Assembly (NCBI GenBank): GCA_903824665.1 | Contig: CAIJXT010000013.1 | Coordinates: 1-64,000, forward strand | Source: an uncultured Bacteroidota bacterium | Lineage (GTDB): Bacteria > Bacteroidota > Bacteroidia > Chitinophagales > Chitinophagaceae | Length of the DNA stretch: 64,000 nucleotides | Direction: 5' to 3' | Part shown: positions 8,907 through 17,576 of the stretch, one piece after another | How the letters are laid out: the number at the start of each line of letters is the position of its first letter | Numbering within the stretch: the stretch's first letter is position 1 | The notes under the pieces: generated by a model | Database searches by the model: none | What the model was told of the DNA's origin: nothing | The model's input: the letters and a program-made list of their open reading frames with translations, nothing else | Made by a program: the position numbers and the translations under genes

Positions 8907-9890
8907 TTACTTCCTTACAAAAGTCGCCGACCGTTGCTGCAGTCCATCGTTCAGGATCAACACATAGTTTCCCGGGGCGAGGTTCGAAACATCCAGCGAG
9001 CTGCCACAATGCCCGCCAATGTACATTACCCGAACTCCATCAATGTTCCTTATCTGCACACTAGTAGCTGCCGTTTGCTCACCAATAAACAGCTCGCCTG
9101 AAACCGGATTGGGGTAAACCACCAACGGAGCCGGCATGTGCACCGACCCGCTTTTTGCGGGTACATCCAGCCGTTCAGATTTTGATGCCTGTACAACGAT
9201 CTTATCCAGGCGGTTCAGCACAGCTACAGCGCGCAGCCTGCCTTGGGCCCAGGCCGAGTGCAACGCCACTGTTTTAGTATACACGGCAGAATCGCCTACT
9301 GCCGGCGGGGCTGGAATGCTTAATGCGGTGGTACCCCATGGGGCCTTACGAAATACATCATAATGTGTACCCTCGCCATTGGCAGCGGCAAATAACAGTG
9401 TATCTTCTACAATTGCCGCGAACAGTTGCATTGCCGACAAACTACTGGTATCTTCCTTCCTGATGGTAACACTCACCATCACCGAGTCAGTTCCCTTTTT
9501 AGAAATCGTGGTATTCATCGCAAACGAACTCGTTAGAACAAGCTGCGATGAAAACACTGCAGGATCTGTAAACACCCCTGTAACCTGACTACCACCCACA
9601 AATAACCTCGGTGTTCCGCCGTAGGCGCCATAGTAATTGGTGCGGGCATCAGCCTCAGGTTTGTTGTGCATACTCAGCGGGCATGCTGCATAGGGTGCAC
9701 TGGGATAGTAGGCCACATGTATCACCTGCGGGAAATTGCCCATATTGCTGAACAAGCCCGGATTCCGCGAGGCACAGATACTACAATACGTATTGGTAAA
9801 ATGCTCTGCTAATACAGCCTTCGGCACCTGCTGGGCTGCTGCCCCCACACTCATCAGGCAATAAGCTAACAACACAAATCTGATTTTCAT
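8907..9890 (-). CDS. Omp28-like secreted protein with T9SS sorting domain
   Basis: Secreted 327-residue protein. A signal peptide (MKIRFVLLAYCLMSVGAAAQ) is followed by an Omp28-like domain whose start has a thioredoxin-like CxxC (HFTNTYCSICASRNPG) and PQVIHVAYYPSAPY. The last 70-80 residues are a T9SS type A sorting domain (VVYPNPVSGELFI ... LAPGNYVLILNDG ... ATFVRK), so it should cross the outer membrane by T9SS and be surface-attached or released. The redox role of the CxxC is inferred from the motif only. A terminator after the MbnP gene and a 187-nt gap separate it from the upstream block, so it is probably its own transcript. Confidence 0.85.
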   Translation of the reverse strand: MKIRFVLLAYCLMSVGAAAQQVPKAVLAEHFTNTYCSICASRNPGLFSNMGNFPQVIHVAYYPSAPYAACPLSMHNKPEADARTNYYGAYGGTPRLFVGGSQVTGVFTDPAVFSSQLVLTSSFAMNTTISKKGTDSVMVSVTIRKEDTSSLSAMQLFAAIVEDTLLFAAANGEGTHYDVFRKAPWGTTALSIPAPPAVGDSAVYTKTVALHSAWAQGRLRAVAVLNRLDKIVVQASKSERLDVPAKSGSVHMPAPLVVYPNPVSGELFIGEQTAATSVQIRNIDGVRVMYIGGHCGSSLDVSNLAPGNYVLILNDGLQQRSATFVRK

Positions 9891-10030
9891 AGCTGTTTTA
9901 GCACGAAGTTATTTGTTTGTCTTTAACCGGATTGTCCGCCAAACGACAATTCTGCATTATTGTTTCAAATAGTCAACTGGACTTGTGGCCATCTGGGGCT
10001 ATCACTACCGGAAATACCACAAATGCTGGC

Positions 10031-10071
10031 AAAAAAAACTACCGGCCGCCAACACTGCTGGCCGCCGGCAG
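10031..10071 (-). terminator. Rho-independent terminator after the MbnP gene
   Basis: On the minus strand a GC-rich stem (CTGCCGGC pairing with GCCGGTAG through one G-U, continued by GCC/GGC) is followed by eight T residues, starting 7 nt past the MbnP stop codon. It marks the 3' end of the operon that contains MbnP. Confidence 0.8.
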
Positions 10072-10077
10072 CTCAAA

Positions 10078-10872
10078 TCATAATCCTGCGTACGTCACAG
10101 TGAACATACTCGCATAGTTTTCTGCCAGCTTCAACGCCGCAGCGCCGGGCATATGTATGGTGGTGGTAGTTGCGAAGTCAATCACGTTCGGCGACTTAAA
10201 TATTTGCAACACGTCTGCTTTCAAATGCACATGTGGAACACTGTTCTTCGCAACTGTGATCTCATTGGGAAACACCACCTTTACGGTCTTGAGTACATTA
10301 TTAGCTCCTGCAAAGCCACCGCAGTGCATCATGAGCTTGCCATCGGCTGTCGGTGCTTTCGGTGAATTGCCCTCAAACTTCAACATGATATACCCGGTAT
10401 TCCAAGACCAGAAATTACCGTTTACCGGGTCCAATGCACCGGTCTGCGCCCCCGACACATTCCGCAGGCTATCTACCCCAATCATAAATGTGATGGACGT
10501 ATACTTACCCGCCGGCACGTTCTTAAGGCTAAATGCCATCTGCGCTGCAACAGAGGAGTGCTCAATAAGGTGATAGCTTTCCGCTTCTGTATAAGTAGCC
10601 GTTGTCCCCGACCCGTTCAGCTTGATATTGCTGATATAATAGTTGAATTTACTTACAGTAAACGAATCGCTGTTCTGATTGATATACCATTCATTGTTCA
10701 GCTTCAGATTGCTACTCCCGGCCATATTAAACACCTCCATGTACACACTACCTGTGTCCGTGGCGGTATTGGTTGTTGGCGTTGGGTTGTCTTTTTTGGA
10801 ACACGCAACCAGCAGCACTGCTGAAGCAATTGTTATCATTACTCCTGAAATAATACACTTTATCATTTTCAT
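10078..10872 (-). CDS. MbnP-family lipoprotein (copper-associated)
   Basis: Lipoprotein of 264 residues related to MbnP/CorA-type proteins, a family tied to copper binding and often partnered by the di-haem enzyme MbnH. The signal peptide ends in a lipobox (LLVACSKK). The family core is clear: VSKFNYYISNIKL, ITFMIGVDSLRNVSGAQ, ALDPVNGNFWSWNTGYIML with two tryptophans, the segment where MbnH-type enzymes can modify Trp, then KLMMHCGGF and a His pair (PHVHLKADV). No MbnH-like di-haem gene is in the window. It is the last gene of a run with the small membrane protein 21 nt upstream. Metal identity is inferred from the family. Confidence 0.85.
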   Translation of the reverse strand: MKMIKCIISGVMITIASAVLLVACSKKDNPTPTTNTATDTGSVYMEVFNMAGSSNLKLNNEWYINQNSDSFTVSKFNYYISNIKLNGSGTTATYTEAESYHLIEHSSVAAQMAFSLKNVPAGKYTSITFMIGVDSLRNVSGAQTGALDPVNGNFWSWNTGYIMLKFEGNSPKAPTADGKLMMHCGGFAGANNVLKTVKVVFPNEITVAKNSVPHVHLKADVLQIFKSPNVIDFATTTTIHMPGAAALKLAENYASMFTVTYAGL

Positions 10873-10893
10873 TTTTTCTTTGTTTTTTGATGA

Positions 10894-11100
10894 TTAATGT
10901 TGTTTATGATCCGGCATTACCAGCCGGCGTGAATTGATGTAAATATTAACGGACAACACCATCATGCCCGTTATTGCCGCAGTAAGCAGAAGGACCCAAG
11001 TAATAGGGCGTATGCCCAACGTGTTGATATCGTTCACAAGGCCAATTCCCAGTAGATCTGCTATTGTAGCTATGATGATGTAATACAAAGGATGCTTCAT
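10894..11100 (-). CDS. Small two-helix membrane protein, function unknown
   Basis: A 68-residue protein with two hydrophobic stretches (YYIIIATIADLLGIGLV and ITWVLLLTAAITGMMVLSV) and a basic, His-containing tail (PDHKQH). I do not recognise the family. It sits 19 nt below the WD40 gene and 21 nt above the MbnP gene, all on the minus strand, so it is very probably co-transcribed with MbnP. The ATG at 11100 fits the spacing. Confidence 0.7.
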   Translation of the reverse strand: MKHPLYYIIIATIADLLGIGLVNDINTLGIRPITWVLLLTAAITGMMVLSVNIYINSRRLVMPDHKQH

Positions 11101-11119
11101 TAGTTGACATTTTTAGTTG

Positions 11120-12370
11120 TTAGTTAAAACCATTTTTCACAATACTCCTACGGTAAGTATTACCATTTGCTGTTAACACGCTGAGTACATAAACGCCCTG
11201 CGGCAAACCCGCCAGACTTATACTGAAGTACTTCCCGGATACATAATTGCCACGCACATCCTTGCCCGCCATGTCAGTTACGGTAAACGCTACGACAGCT
11301 TCGGGACCGGCGATAAATATGCTTTCTGTACACGGATTGGGACATACCTGCAACGCAGACCCCGGTTGCATTTCATCAGCCACCGCTGTGGGTAGTTCTA
11401 TGTCCCACAACTGCACATCGCCCTTTGCTGTTCCCACGGCCACATGGTGATTGTCCGGTGCAAAATCTACTGTGTACACCTTGCCAGACGACGGAATCCC
11501 AAACTGCATGAGTTGTCCGCCTGTTGCAAAATTCCACACCCTGATCGTAGAATCGGCACTCCCCGAAACAATCCTTTCACCATTATCCGAAATATCCACC
11601 TGCATCACATCGCCACCATGACCAGAAATAGTCCTGACAAGGTTGCCCGTAGCCGACTCCCAAACCTTTATTCTGTCATCCTTCGATCCGGATATGATGT
11701 AATTCCCATCTGCCGAAAACCGCACTGATTGTACCGCTCCGGTGTGTCCGGTCATGGTGCGGATAAGCATACCCGAAGTATCCCAGAGTCTCACGAGATT
11801 GTCCGACCCACCGGAAACAACAAAATTGCCATTCGGCGACCAGTCTACACTCATCACCCAGGTATTGTGCGCTGTAATCGTGTGTAGCAAATCTCCATCT
11901 GAAACACGATAGATGTTCATTTTGTTATTCGTGCACCCGGTCACAATTTTTGTTCCATCCGGCGAGAAATCCAGTGCAAATGCTCCTGATGTTCCGGTGG
12001 AAACGGTATTTTCCAGCACAGGTGTACTACCAGAATAGTCGAAAATCAGCAGGTTTCCCAATTCTTCCATGGCGGCAACATGAGTACCGTCTGTACTCAT
12101 TTTTACTCCAGACACACACATCAGCGTACCGCCGAGCTCATATTCCCACGATACAGAACCGGCTACAGTTGCAAACACCCGCAGGTAGGCCGGGCTGCAC
12201 TCCGACCCACTGAATACCCGTGCACCATCGGCCGAAAACGCAACCGAATAGGTCTCTTTTTCCGTTGGTGCATTTTTCCTTACCCAGATTGTATCCTGCG
12301 CACCTACCAGCAACGGCAACATTGCCGCAACCTGCAGCAGCTTTATCTTTCGTCTTATATTTTGATTCAT
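11120..12370 (-). CDS. Secreted WD40-repeat protein with T9SS sorting domain
   Basis: A 416-residue secreted beta-propeller. After the signal peptide come about six or seven WD-type repeats, seen as VRLWDTSGMLIRTMTGHTGAV, IKVWESATGNLVRTISGHGG, IRVWNFATGGQLM and VQLWDIELP, each about 40 residues apart and starting with SPDG or SADG turns. The C-terminus is a T9SS type A sorting domain (LQVCPNPCTESIFI ... LAGLPQGVYVLSVLTANG ... RSIVKNG). Propellers of this type usually mediate protein or surface interactions; no enzyme is implied. It heads the transcript running into the small membrane protein and MbnP. Confidence 0.85.
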   Translation of the reverse strand: MNQNIRRKIKLLQVAAMLPLLVGAQDTIWVRKNAPTEKETYSVAFSADGARVFSGSECSPAYLRVFATVAGSVSWEYELGGTLMCVSGVKMSTDGTHVAAMEELGNLLIFDYSGSTPVLENTVSTGTSGAFALDFSPDGTKIVTGCTNNKMNIYRVSDGDLLHTITAHNTWVMSVDWSPNGNFVVSGGSDNLVRLWDTSGMLIRTMTGHTGAVQSVRFSADGNYIISGSKDDRIKVWESATGNLVRTISGHGGDVMQVDISDNGERIVSGSADSTIRVWNFATGGQLMQFGIPSSGKVYTVDFAPDNHHVAVGTAKGDVQLWDIELPTAVADEMQPGSALQVCPNPCTESIFIAGPEAVVAFTVTDMAGKDVRGNYVSGKYFSISLAGLPQGVYVLSVLTANGNTYRRSIVKNGFN

Positions 12371-12478
12371 ATCTCTTTTTTTGCGTTAAAAACACTTTTC
12401 TTTTTCTGGCGCCATTGTCGTCTTCAATACCATTCAACCGGCAACATCACAAATATGCCCGTTTTGCGGACAACTCTG

Positions 12479-12504
12479 GGGCAGTCCACCCTTGGGCTGC
12501 CCCG
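12479..12504 (-). terminator. Possible hairpin terminator after the Reeler-like gene
   Basis: Perfect 7-bp GC-rich stem GGGGCAG/CTGCCCC with a 12-nt loop, 20 nt past the stop codon on the minus strand. There is no T-run, so termination is only likely from the position. Confidence 0.4.
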
Positions 12505-12523
12505 GTTGCCGCCTCTACGCTGT

Positions 12524-13390
12524 CTATTGCTTCAATACTTGTGCATGGTATTGTTTACTGCCGGTGGTCAATACCACATGGTACATCCCGGGCGTGAGTT
12601 CACTCATGTCAATACGAATAGAACCAGACACCTGCCATGCTTCTGCTGCGCACTTCGCTACGCTACGTCCCAGCATATCATATACTATTATTGTAGCATC
12701 GCCAAAGACACCTGACAATGACACATTTATTGCGTCATTTGCAGGATTGGGATAAGCAGTTACCCCAACATACGTCGTCACATCAGCCACACTGCTTGTA
12801 GCGGCATATGGCGCCAATACCATCGAAATGTTCGCTGAAACATCGCCCATATCAGCCATGTGGTTTCCATTTACTGCGTTCACCGTAAGGTACAGCGACA
12901 CATTGCCCAAATCGGTCAAAGGCGCCGTCCAACTGAATGACCGAACAAACGAGTCAGCAGGGCTTATTGCTGCTATGTGGTCTGTATGCTCTATTAAATC
13001 CAGACCAGTAAGGGTATGCTTTGCTACATTGGCTGGCAGCGACGTGCCATACGTCCCTGCCTGCACCTGACCGGATCCCGTTCCTGAAACTGCCGCAAAC
13101 TGAAAACCAAACTCATCATTTACAGCGTGTTTTCCTACTACCCTTATGGTATACGTTTTTCCGGGCGTATACTTCGTTACCGGCACACCACCTGCTGAAT
13201 CGACATGTATTTTGGCTGTAGGTGCTGGGGCTGTACCGGTATGGCAGCTCGATCCCGCACAATTGGCCGTGGTTCCGTCCGCACCGGTACGGTTCAGCGA
13301 TCCATCCGCTGCCGCACCGCCATGATAACTCGTTGTTCCTAAATAAATCATACCCGCAACAGCGGTGAACAATATTGATTTCTTTTTCAT
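12524..13390 (-). CDS. Reeler-like (choice-of-anchor V) T9SS protein with CX4CH motif
   Basis: A 288-residue secreted protein. I start at the ATG at 13390, which gives a signal peptide (MKKKSILFTAVAGMIYLG). A Gly-rich start leads to CAGSSCH (C44, C49, H50), where related choice-of-anchor V proteins usually have a CxxCH c-haem motif; here four residues separate the cysteines. A Reeler-like beta domain follows (YTPGKTYTIRVVGKH, FGFQFAAVSG, RSFSWTAPLTDLGNVSLYLTVNAVNG), then a T9SS sorting domain (AYPNPANDAINVSL ... LTPGMYHVVLTTG). Haem attachment is unproven. It lies between the WD40 gene and the four-gene Cys/His operon, with gaps of about 80-150 nt on each side. Confidence 0.8.
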   Translation of the reverse strand: MKKKSILFTAVAGMIYLGTTSYHGGAAADGSLNRTGADGTTANCAGSSCHTGTAPAPTAKIHVDSAGGVPVTKYTPGKTYTIRVVGKHAVNDEFGFQFAAVSGTGSGQVQAGTYGTSLPANVAKHTLTGLDLIEHTDHIAAISPADSFVRSFSWTAPLTDLGNVSLYLTVNAVNGNHMADMGDVSANISMVLAPYAATSSVADVTTYVGVTAYPNPANDAINVSLSGVFGDATIIVYDMLGRSVAKCAAEAWQVSGSIRIDMSELTPGMYHVVLTTGSKQYHAQVLKQ

Positions 13391-13471
13391 TTCCTTTTTG
13401 AATTGATTAAATAATAGATAACCACCAGACAGCAATAGTTGCTTCCGTTGATTTATAATAAAACAAAAAAA

Positions 13472-13852
13472 TCAGGCTAAAGCTGCCGGTGGCCGCAGCA
13501 GCGTTCTGGCTACGAGTGTGCCATACAAATGCTGCAAAACAGGATTTCGTACACTACTCCCCGACCTTGGTATCCGAGGCATCTGGTAAAAATCTGGTAC
13601 AATGCCCACAGGAAATTCCACTTCTTCTCTTTCGCCCAAAGTGTTGGTGTTACCCGTGGGCTCATCTACTTTATTTAGTTGTTTACGCAGGTAACATTTC
13701 CCACCGCACTTTAGTGCCGGACGTGTTTTGTTCTCACAAAGGTTTTTGGCGATATAATCTCTGCGCAATGCAAACAACGCCACTACGCTGTAATGCGCAA
13801 AACACTGCACCAGCAGTGACCAAAAAACGAATATGGTAACAACCTTTTTCAA
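13472..13852 (-). CDS. Small exported Cys protein with CxGKCYLRKQL motif (copy 2)
   Basis: A 126-residue protein with an N-terminal hydrophobic segment (TIFVFWSLLVQCFAHYSVVALF), then YIAKNLCENK and, nine residues on, CGGKCYLRKQL: three closely spaced cysteines with a basic stretch. The rest is low in conserved features. It is clearly paralogous to the gene at 15249-15632. Function is unknown; metal binding is an inference from the cysteines and the neighbours. The start must be TTG at 13850-13852, because the frame has no ATG that keeps the hydrophobic segment. It is last of four genes, 12 nt after the His-rich lipoprotein. Confidence 0.75.
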   Translation of the reverse strand: MKKVVTIFVFWSLLVQCFAHYSVVALFALRRDYIAKNLCENKTRPALKCGGKCYLRKQLNKVDEPTGNTNTLGEREEVEFPVGIVPDFYQMPRIPRSGSSVRNPVLQHLYGTLVARTLLRPPAALA

Positions 13853-13864
13853 GAATTCTCAGTG

Positions 13865-14254
13865 TCAGGGTTTAATCGTAAAGTACAATTCACGGCTTGC
13901 AGTATCACCTCCGTGGTCAATGCTGGACGCAACCACCATTCTGAATACTACGGGCTTTGTAACAGTAGTTGTCCACTTTCCGTTGATCTCAAAATGATCC
14001 GTATGCACATGCTGGGCTTCATCGTAAACAATAAACCCGGTTGCCGTATCTGTTATGGTTACCTCATACCCGTGCATCTCCCCATCATATTGTACACTAC
14101 CGCTTATATAGACAGTGTCTTTGCTTGTAAACGTTTGCCCATCTGCAGGCGTCGTTATTGCAATTTTTACCCTTGCCGGATCGGCAACGACACTATTTGT
14201 TTTTTGGCAGCCACCTACCATCAGGCAAGCCACCAACACTATTAAATACTTCAT
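13865..14254 (-). CDS. His-rich small lipoprotein
   Basis: A 129-residue lipoprotein: signal peptide MKYLIVLVACLMVGGC with lipobox, then an Ig-like beta domain (VYISGSVQYDGEMHGYEVTI). The notable feature is a histidine cluster, DEAQHVHTDHFEI plus SSIDHGGD, arranged like a metal site. I do not know a named family. It lies 12 nt below the DACGC outer-membrane gene and 12 nt above the second Cys-rich gene, which argues for a single transcript and joint role, possibly periplasmic or surface metal binding. Confidence 0.75.
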   Translation of the reverse strand: MKYLIVLVACLMVGGCQKTNSVVADPARVKIAITTPADGQTFTSKDTVYISGSVQYDGEMHGYEVTITDTATGFIVYDEAQHVHTDHFEINGKWTTTVTKPVVFRMVVASSIDHGGDTASRELYFTIKP

Positions 14255-14266
14255 TGAAATTTTTAT

Positions 14267-15187
14267 TTAAAACAGAAAAAACAAACCCGTCTCCATACGC
14301 ATTTTCGAACGTGTATAACCGGCATTATACTGTTGCGTTACCGGCAGATGCAGCATTGATTGAAACCCAAGACGACCATAATAAACTTGTACCCCCGCCG
14401 CCGCAAAACACATATAACCTCCAGACAACTCATTGAGCCACTTCTTGCCATAATTATCGTAATCATGCAGTGTTTGCTCATACCTTACCCCCACCTGAGG
14501 CAGCAACGTGAATACACCTGCCTGCCACCAGTAAAACCCGGTAATACCGGTTGACAGTCTATTGCCATACTTGTATTGATAGCTATTGGCAGTCGTCAGG
14601 GTGTAGGTTGCATCAGCATTCAGCCCCAGTGCGCCTTTGCGTACCGTGTAGTTGGCATTTAAGAGAAAGTCCCACGAACCGGTGCCCGTCTGTATATTCG
14701 GCTGCCCCTTACGGTCCATCTCCACGGTGCCAGTATTGCTGCCGGTTGGCATCTTCACACCACCACCCAGCAGCAGGGTCTGCTTCCATGGTGCCTCAGT
14801 GCTGTCAGCATGTACTACTATTGCATTGGCCATTACCGACGCATCTCCAGGACCGCTGTTGCGGCTGGTAGCCGCGTCTTCGCGGTGTGTATTTACCGCA
14901 TAGGGCAAAAAACCAAACAACTGCAGCCGCTTGCCCACATTATACCTGCCCCATACCTGCATCGTGTTGTAGTACTGGGTAGTATGGCTCGCCGGCCGCC
15001 CGGCAAAGGGCGACGGAAAGTCGCTGTCCAGTTGTTTGAACTGATACTGTACACCCACAAAATGCCGGTGAAACTGCGGCAGTATGCCCAGATTCTGACT
15101 GGCTGCCGAACACCCGCACGCATCGCATGCATGTGCGTATTGTACGATACCCCCCAAAAGGAGCACCGAACATAAAATATGCTTCAT
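14267..15187 (-). CDS. Outer-membrane beta-barrel protein with N-terminal DACGCSA motif
   Basis: A 306-residue predicted outer-membrane barrel. The signal peptide (MKHILCSVLLLGGIVQYAHA) is followed immediately by CDACGCSA, three cysteines at the mature N-terminus, then HRHFVGVQYQFKQL. The body is a series of amphipathic strands (RYNVGKRLQLFGFLPYAVN, TLLLGGGVKMPTG, FYWWQAGVFTLLPQVGVRYEQ) and ends with the aromatic terminus GLFFLF typical of barrels. Related proteins are often labelled 'transporter'. The exposed Cys cluster suggests metal capture but no ion can be named. Second gene of the four-gene operon, 61 nt below copy 1 of the Cys protein. Confidence 0.75.
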   Translation of the reverse strand: MKHILCSVLLLGGIVQYAHACDACGCSAASQNLGILPQFHRHFVGVQYQFKQLDSDFPSPFAGRPASHTTQYYNTMQVWGRYNVGKRLQLFGFLPYAVNTHREDAATSRNSGPGDASVMANAIVVHADSTEAPWKQTLLLGGGVKMPTGSNTGTVEMDRKGQPNIQTGTGSWDFLLNANYTVRKGALGLNADATYTLTTANSYQYKYGNRLSTGITGFYWWQAGVFTLLPQVGVRYEQTLHDYDNYGKKWLNELSGGYMCFAAAGVQVYYGRLGFQSMLHLPVTQQYNAGYTRSKMRMETGLFFLF

Positions 15188-15248
15188 TGTAAAAAAGTTT
15201 GCTGTAATAGTAATGGCAGGAAATAAGTTTCCTGCATTTCAGTAGCAA

Positions 15249-15632
15249 TCAGCAAACTTCAGATGGCGGGTGAAAAACAGACGGAGAAAGACCGCCGTTA
15301 TACATGTGCTGCCCCAAAGGATTGTGGACAGAAAGCACTGGAGTAAAATGTTGCGCTACAGTATACGTCGCCACTGGCAAACAATACACCAGCGACTCAT
15401 ACTTATCGGATTTCGTGGGTTGCTGCCCGTTATGCTCAGCACCTTCTGCCTTTTTCAGCTGTTTGCGCAGATAGCATTTTCCATTACACTTCATCTGTGG
15501 TTTTGCTCTGTTCTCACACAGATTTTTCGAAATGTAGTCCTTGTTTACCTGATACAATGCCATGATGCTGAACCGGGCCATACTCTGACAGCCCAGACAT
15601 ACGATCAGCAACAACGACACCAGTATTTTCAT
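15249..15632 (-). CDS. Small exported Cys protein with CxGKCYLRKQL motif (copy 1)
   Basis: A 127-residue protein with a hydrophobic leader (ILVSLLLIVCLGCQSMARFSIMAL), then YISKNLCENR, then CNGKCYLRKQLKKAE, and a variable C-terminal half ending in Cys. It shares the same motif order as the gene at 13472-13852 but diverges after the motif. I do not know a characterised member. First gene of the four-gene run; TAACTTTG lies 7 nt upstream of the ATG at 15632. The paired copies bracketing a DACGC barrel and a His-rich lipoprotein suggest a shared metal-related role, which is inference. Confidence 0.75.
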   Translation of the reverse strand: MKILVSLLLIVCLGCQSMARFSIMALYQVNKDYISKNLCENRAKPQMKCNGKCYLRKQLKKAEGAEHNGQQPTKSDKYESLVYCLPVATYTVAQHFTPVLSVHNPLGQHMYNGGLSPSVFHPPSEVC

Positions 15633-15639
15633 ACGGCTG

Positions 15640-15647
15640 CAAAGTTA
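15640..15647 (-). promoter_or_regulatory. TAnnTTTG promoter of the four-gene Cys/His operon
   Basis: TAACTTTG on the minus strand, 7 nt before the ATG of copy 1. It matches the Bacteroidota -7 element and implies a very short leader. Confidence 0.6.
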
Positions 15648-15853
15648 TAGATTCTTAACCCACCACGTGCCTTCACCGCAAAAAATCATTGCAACAAACT
15701 GCTTCAGACTCTGTTTCACCTGTTTCGCACTCTCAATTCCGCCACTTACATTACACACTTTTTTTTATCAATTCGTAAATATATTTTTGTATTACCACCC
15801 ATATGCCAGTCCTGTTATAAAACCTTTTTGTTGAAACTATATTGATTTATACA

Positions 15854-17401
15854 ATGCAACATACTAAAAAGATCGTCCTCGCTTTGGCACTGAATGCCAC
15901 TTCTCTTTTTGCTTTTGGCCAGGGTATGGCAGTAAACAGCACCGGCTCTGCCGCCGACGCATCGGCCATGCTCGACGTCAGCTCCACCAATCAGGGCGTA
16001 CTGGTTCCCCGTATGACACTAACGGAGCGCAATGCGATTGCTTCTCCCGCTACCGGGCTGCTTATCTATCAGATTGATGGCACCGCGGGCTTTTATGTTT
16101 ACAACGGCACAGCCTGGACAGCCATATCCGGCGGAGGCTCTTCTGCCGGCTGGGGGCTTACCGGCAATTCGGGTACCGACAGCAACGCCCATTTTTTAGG
16201 TACTACAGATAGTACTCGCCTTCAATTCCGAGTCAATAATACCCGGTGGGGTAACCTCGCTCCTAATGGCAACATATATTGGGGCGATAAAAGTGGGCAC
16301 CCAGCCAACGCTGGCAAAAACAATATTGCTATTGGCAGGAATACACTAAATGCTAATACCAACACCGATAACATAGCCATTGGCGACTCTGCACTTACTT
16401 CAGGTACCAGCCAGGGTAATGTCGCCATTGGGTCAAAAACACTCATGAAAACTACTGATGGAGGACATAATGTAGCAATCGGAGAAACGACATTACCAGC
16501 AAACACTACCGGTAGTAACAATTGTGCAATAGGATATGCTGTCCTTTTTAACAACAAAACAGGAGGAAACAATGTAGCAATTGGAGCTTTGGCAATGCTT
16601 AATAATACTAAGGCAAGTGCAAATGTGGCGATTGGCTCTGGAACATTACAGAATCACGATTCAGCAACTAATAATACGGCGATTGGACAATCAGCACTTT
16701 CTGGCAGTACTTACGGAGCGTTTAACACAGCTATTGGCAGCGCAGCAGCCACAACCCTGACAACCGGCTCGCTAAACACAGCTGTCGGACGTTCAAGTAA
16801 TGTCGGTACCAACCTGACGAATGCTGGGGCATTTGGTGCGGCAGCCACCTCCAATGCCAGCAACAAGATAGTGATAGGCAGCACCAGCGTCACCGTCATC
16901 GGTGGCTCAGTAGCATGGTCCAATCTGTCCGATGCCCGCTTCAAATCTCACATTCAGGAAAATGTTCCCGGTCTCGACTTTGTTATGAAGTTGCGCCCTG
17001 TTACCTACCAATTCGAGGCCCGCAAATACGAGCAGTTTCTGGGCATTCCAGACAGCCTCAACAAAGATCGCGGGCAGGAATATTGGAAGGAATCTGAAAA
17101 CACGGTGCGCACCGGCTTCATAGCCCAGGAGGTTGAGCAGGCAGCCCGCCAGGCAGGTTACGATTTCAGCGGCCTCCACAAGCCCGCCACCGACAAAGAC
17201 AACTATACCCTCGCCTACTCAGAGTTTACAGTACCGCTCGTAAAAGCCATGCAGGAGCAGCAGAAGATTATAGAGCAGCAACAGAAAATGATTCAGGACC
17301 AGCAAAAAACAATTCAGGAGCAACATAAAACGCAGGAGCGCCAGCAAAAAACGCTCGATTTAGTGCTGAAGAAACTCGCTGATCTCGAACATCAGAAATA
17401 A
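15854..17401 (+). CDS. Fibre protein with YadA-head-like repeats and S74 chaperone domain (copy 1)
   Basis: A 515-residue secreted fibre-like protein, start at the ATG at 15854 (signal peptide ending AFGQG). An N-terminal domain (AMLDVSSTNQGVLVPRM ... GLLIYQ) shared by all three copies is followed by a GWGLTGNSGT linker. A repeat region of NVAIGxxxL-type head repeats (about residues 150-330) comes next, then a C-terminal S74 intramolecular chaperone domain beginning near SDARFKSH, whose Ser is the usual autocleavage position. A Gln-rich coiled coil (QEQQKIIEQQQKM) ends the protein. Such domains trimerise fibres; the role here could be adhesion. First of three tandem paralogues. Confidence 0.85.
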   Translation: MQHTKKIVLALALNATSLFAFGQGMAVNSTGSAADASAMLDVSSTNQGVLVPRMTLTERNAIASPATGLLIYQIDGTAGFYVYNGTAWTAISGGGSSAGWGLTGNSGTDSNAHFLGTTDSTRLQFRVNNTRWGNLAPNGNIYWGDKSGHPANAGKNNIAIGRNTLNANTNTDNIAIGDSALTSGTSQGNVAIGSKTLMKTTDGGHNVAIGETTLPANTTGSNNCAIGYAVLFNNKTGGNNVAIGALAMLNNTKASANVAIGSGTLQNHDSATNNTAIGQSALSGSTYGAFNTAIGSAAATTLTTGSLNTAVGRSSNVGTNLTNAGAFGAAATSNASNKIVIGSTSVTVIGGSVAWSNLSDARFKSHIQENVPGLDFVMKLRPVTYQFEARKYEQFLGIPDSLNKDRGQEYWKESENTVRTGFIAQEVEQAARQAGYDFSGLHKPATDKDNYTLAYSEFTVPLVKAMQEQQKIIEQQQKMIQDQQKTIQEQHKTQERQQKTLDLVLKKLADLEHQK

Positions 17402-17576
17402 CCCCTGGCTACTGACCACGTTTTCACCACTACCCGCTATTGTATAGAAGGTTATGGTGTTTCAATACACAATCACAAATAATAAAATACCATTATTTAT
17501 TCAACCACATATATTACCAAACATTATCCCTAAATCCATTTTCGACTTTTCTAACTACATAAAAAAGAGGCCATTT

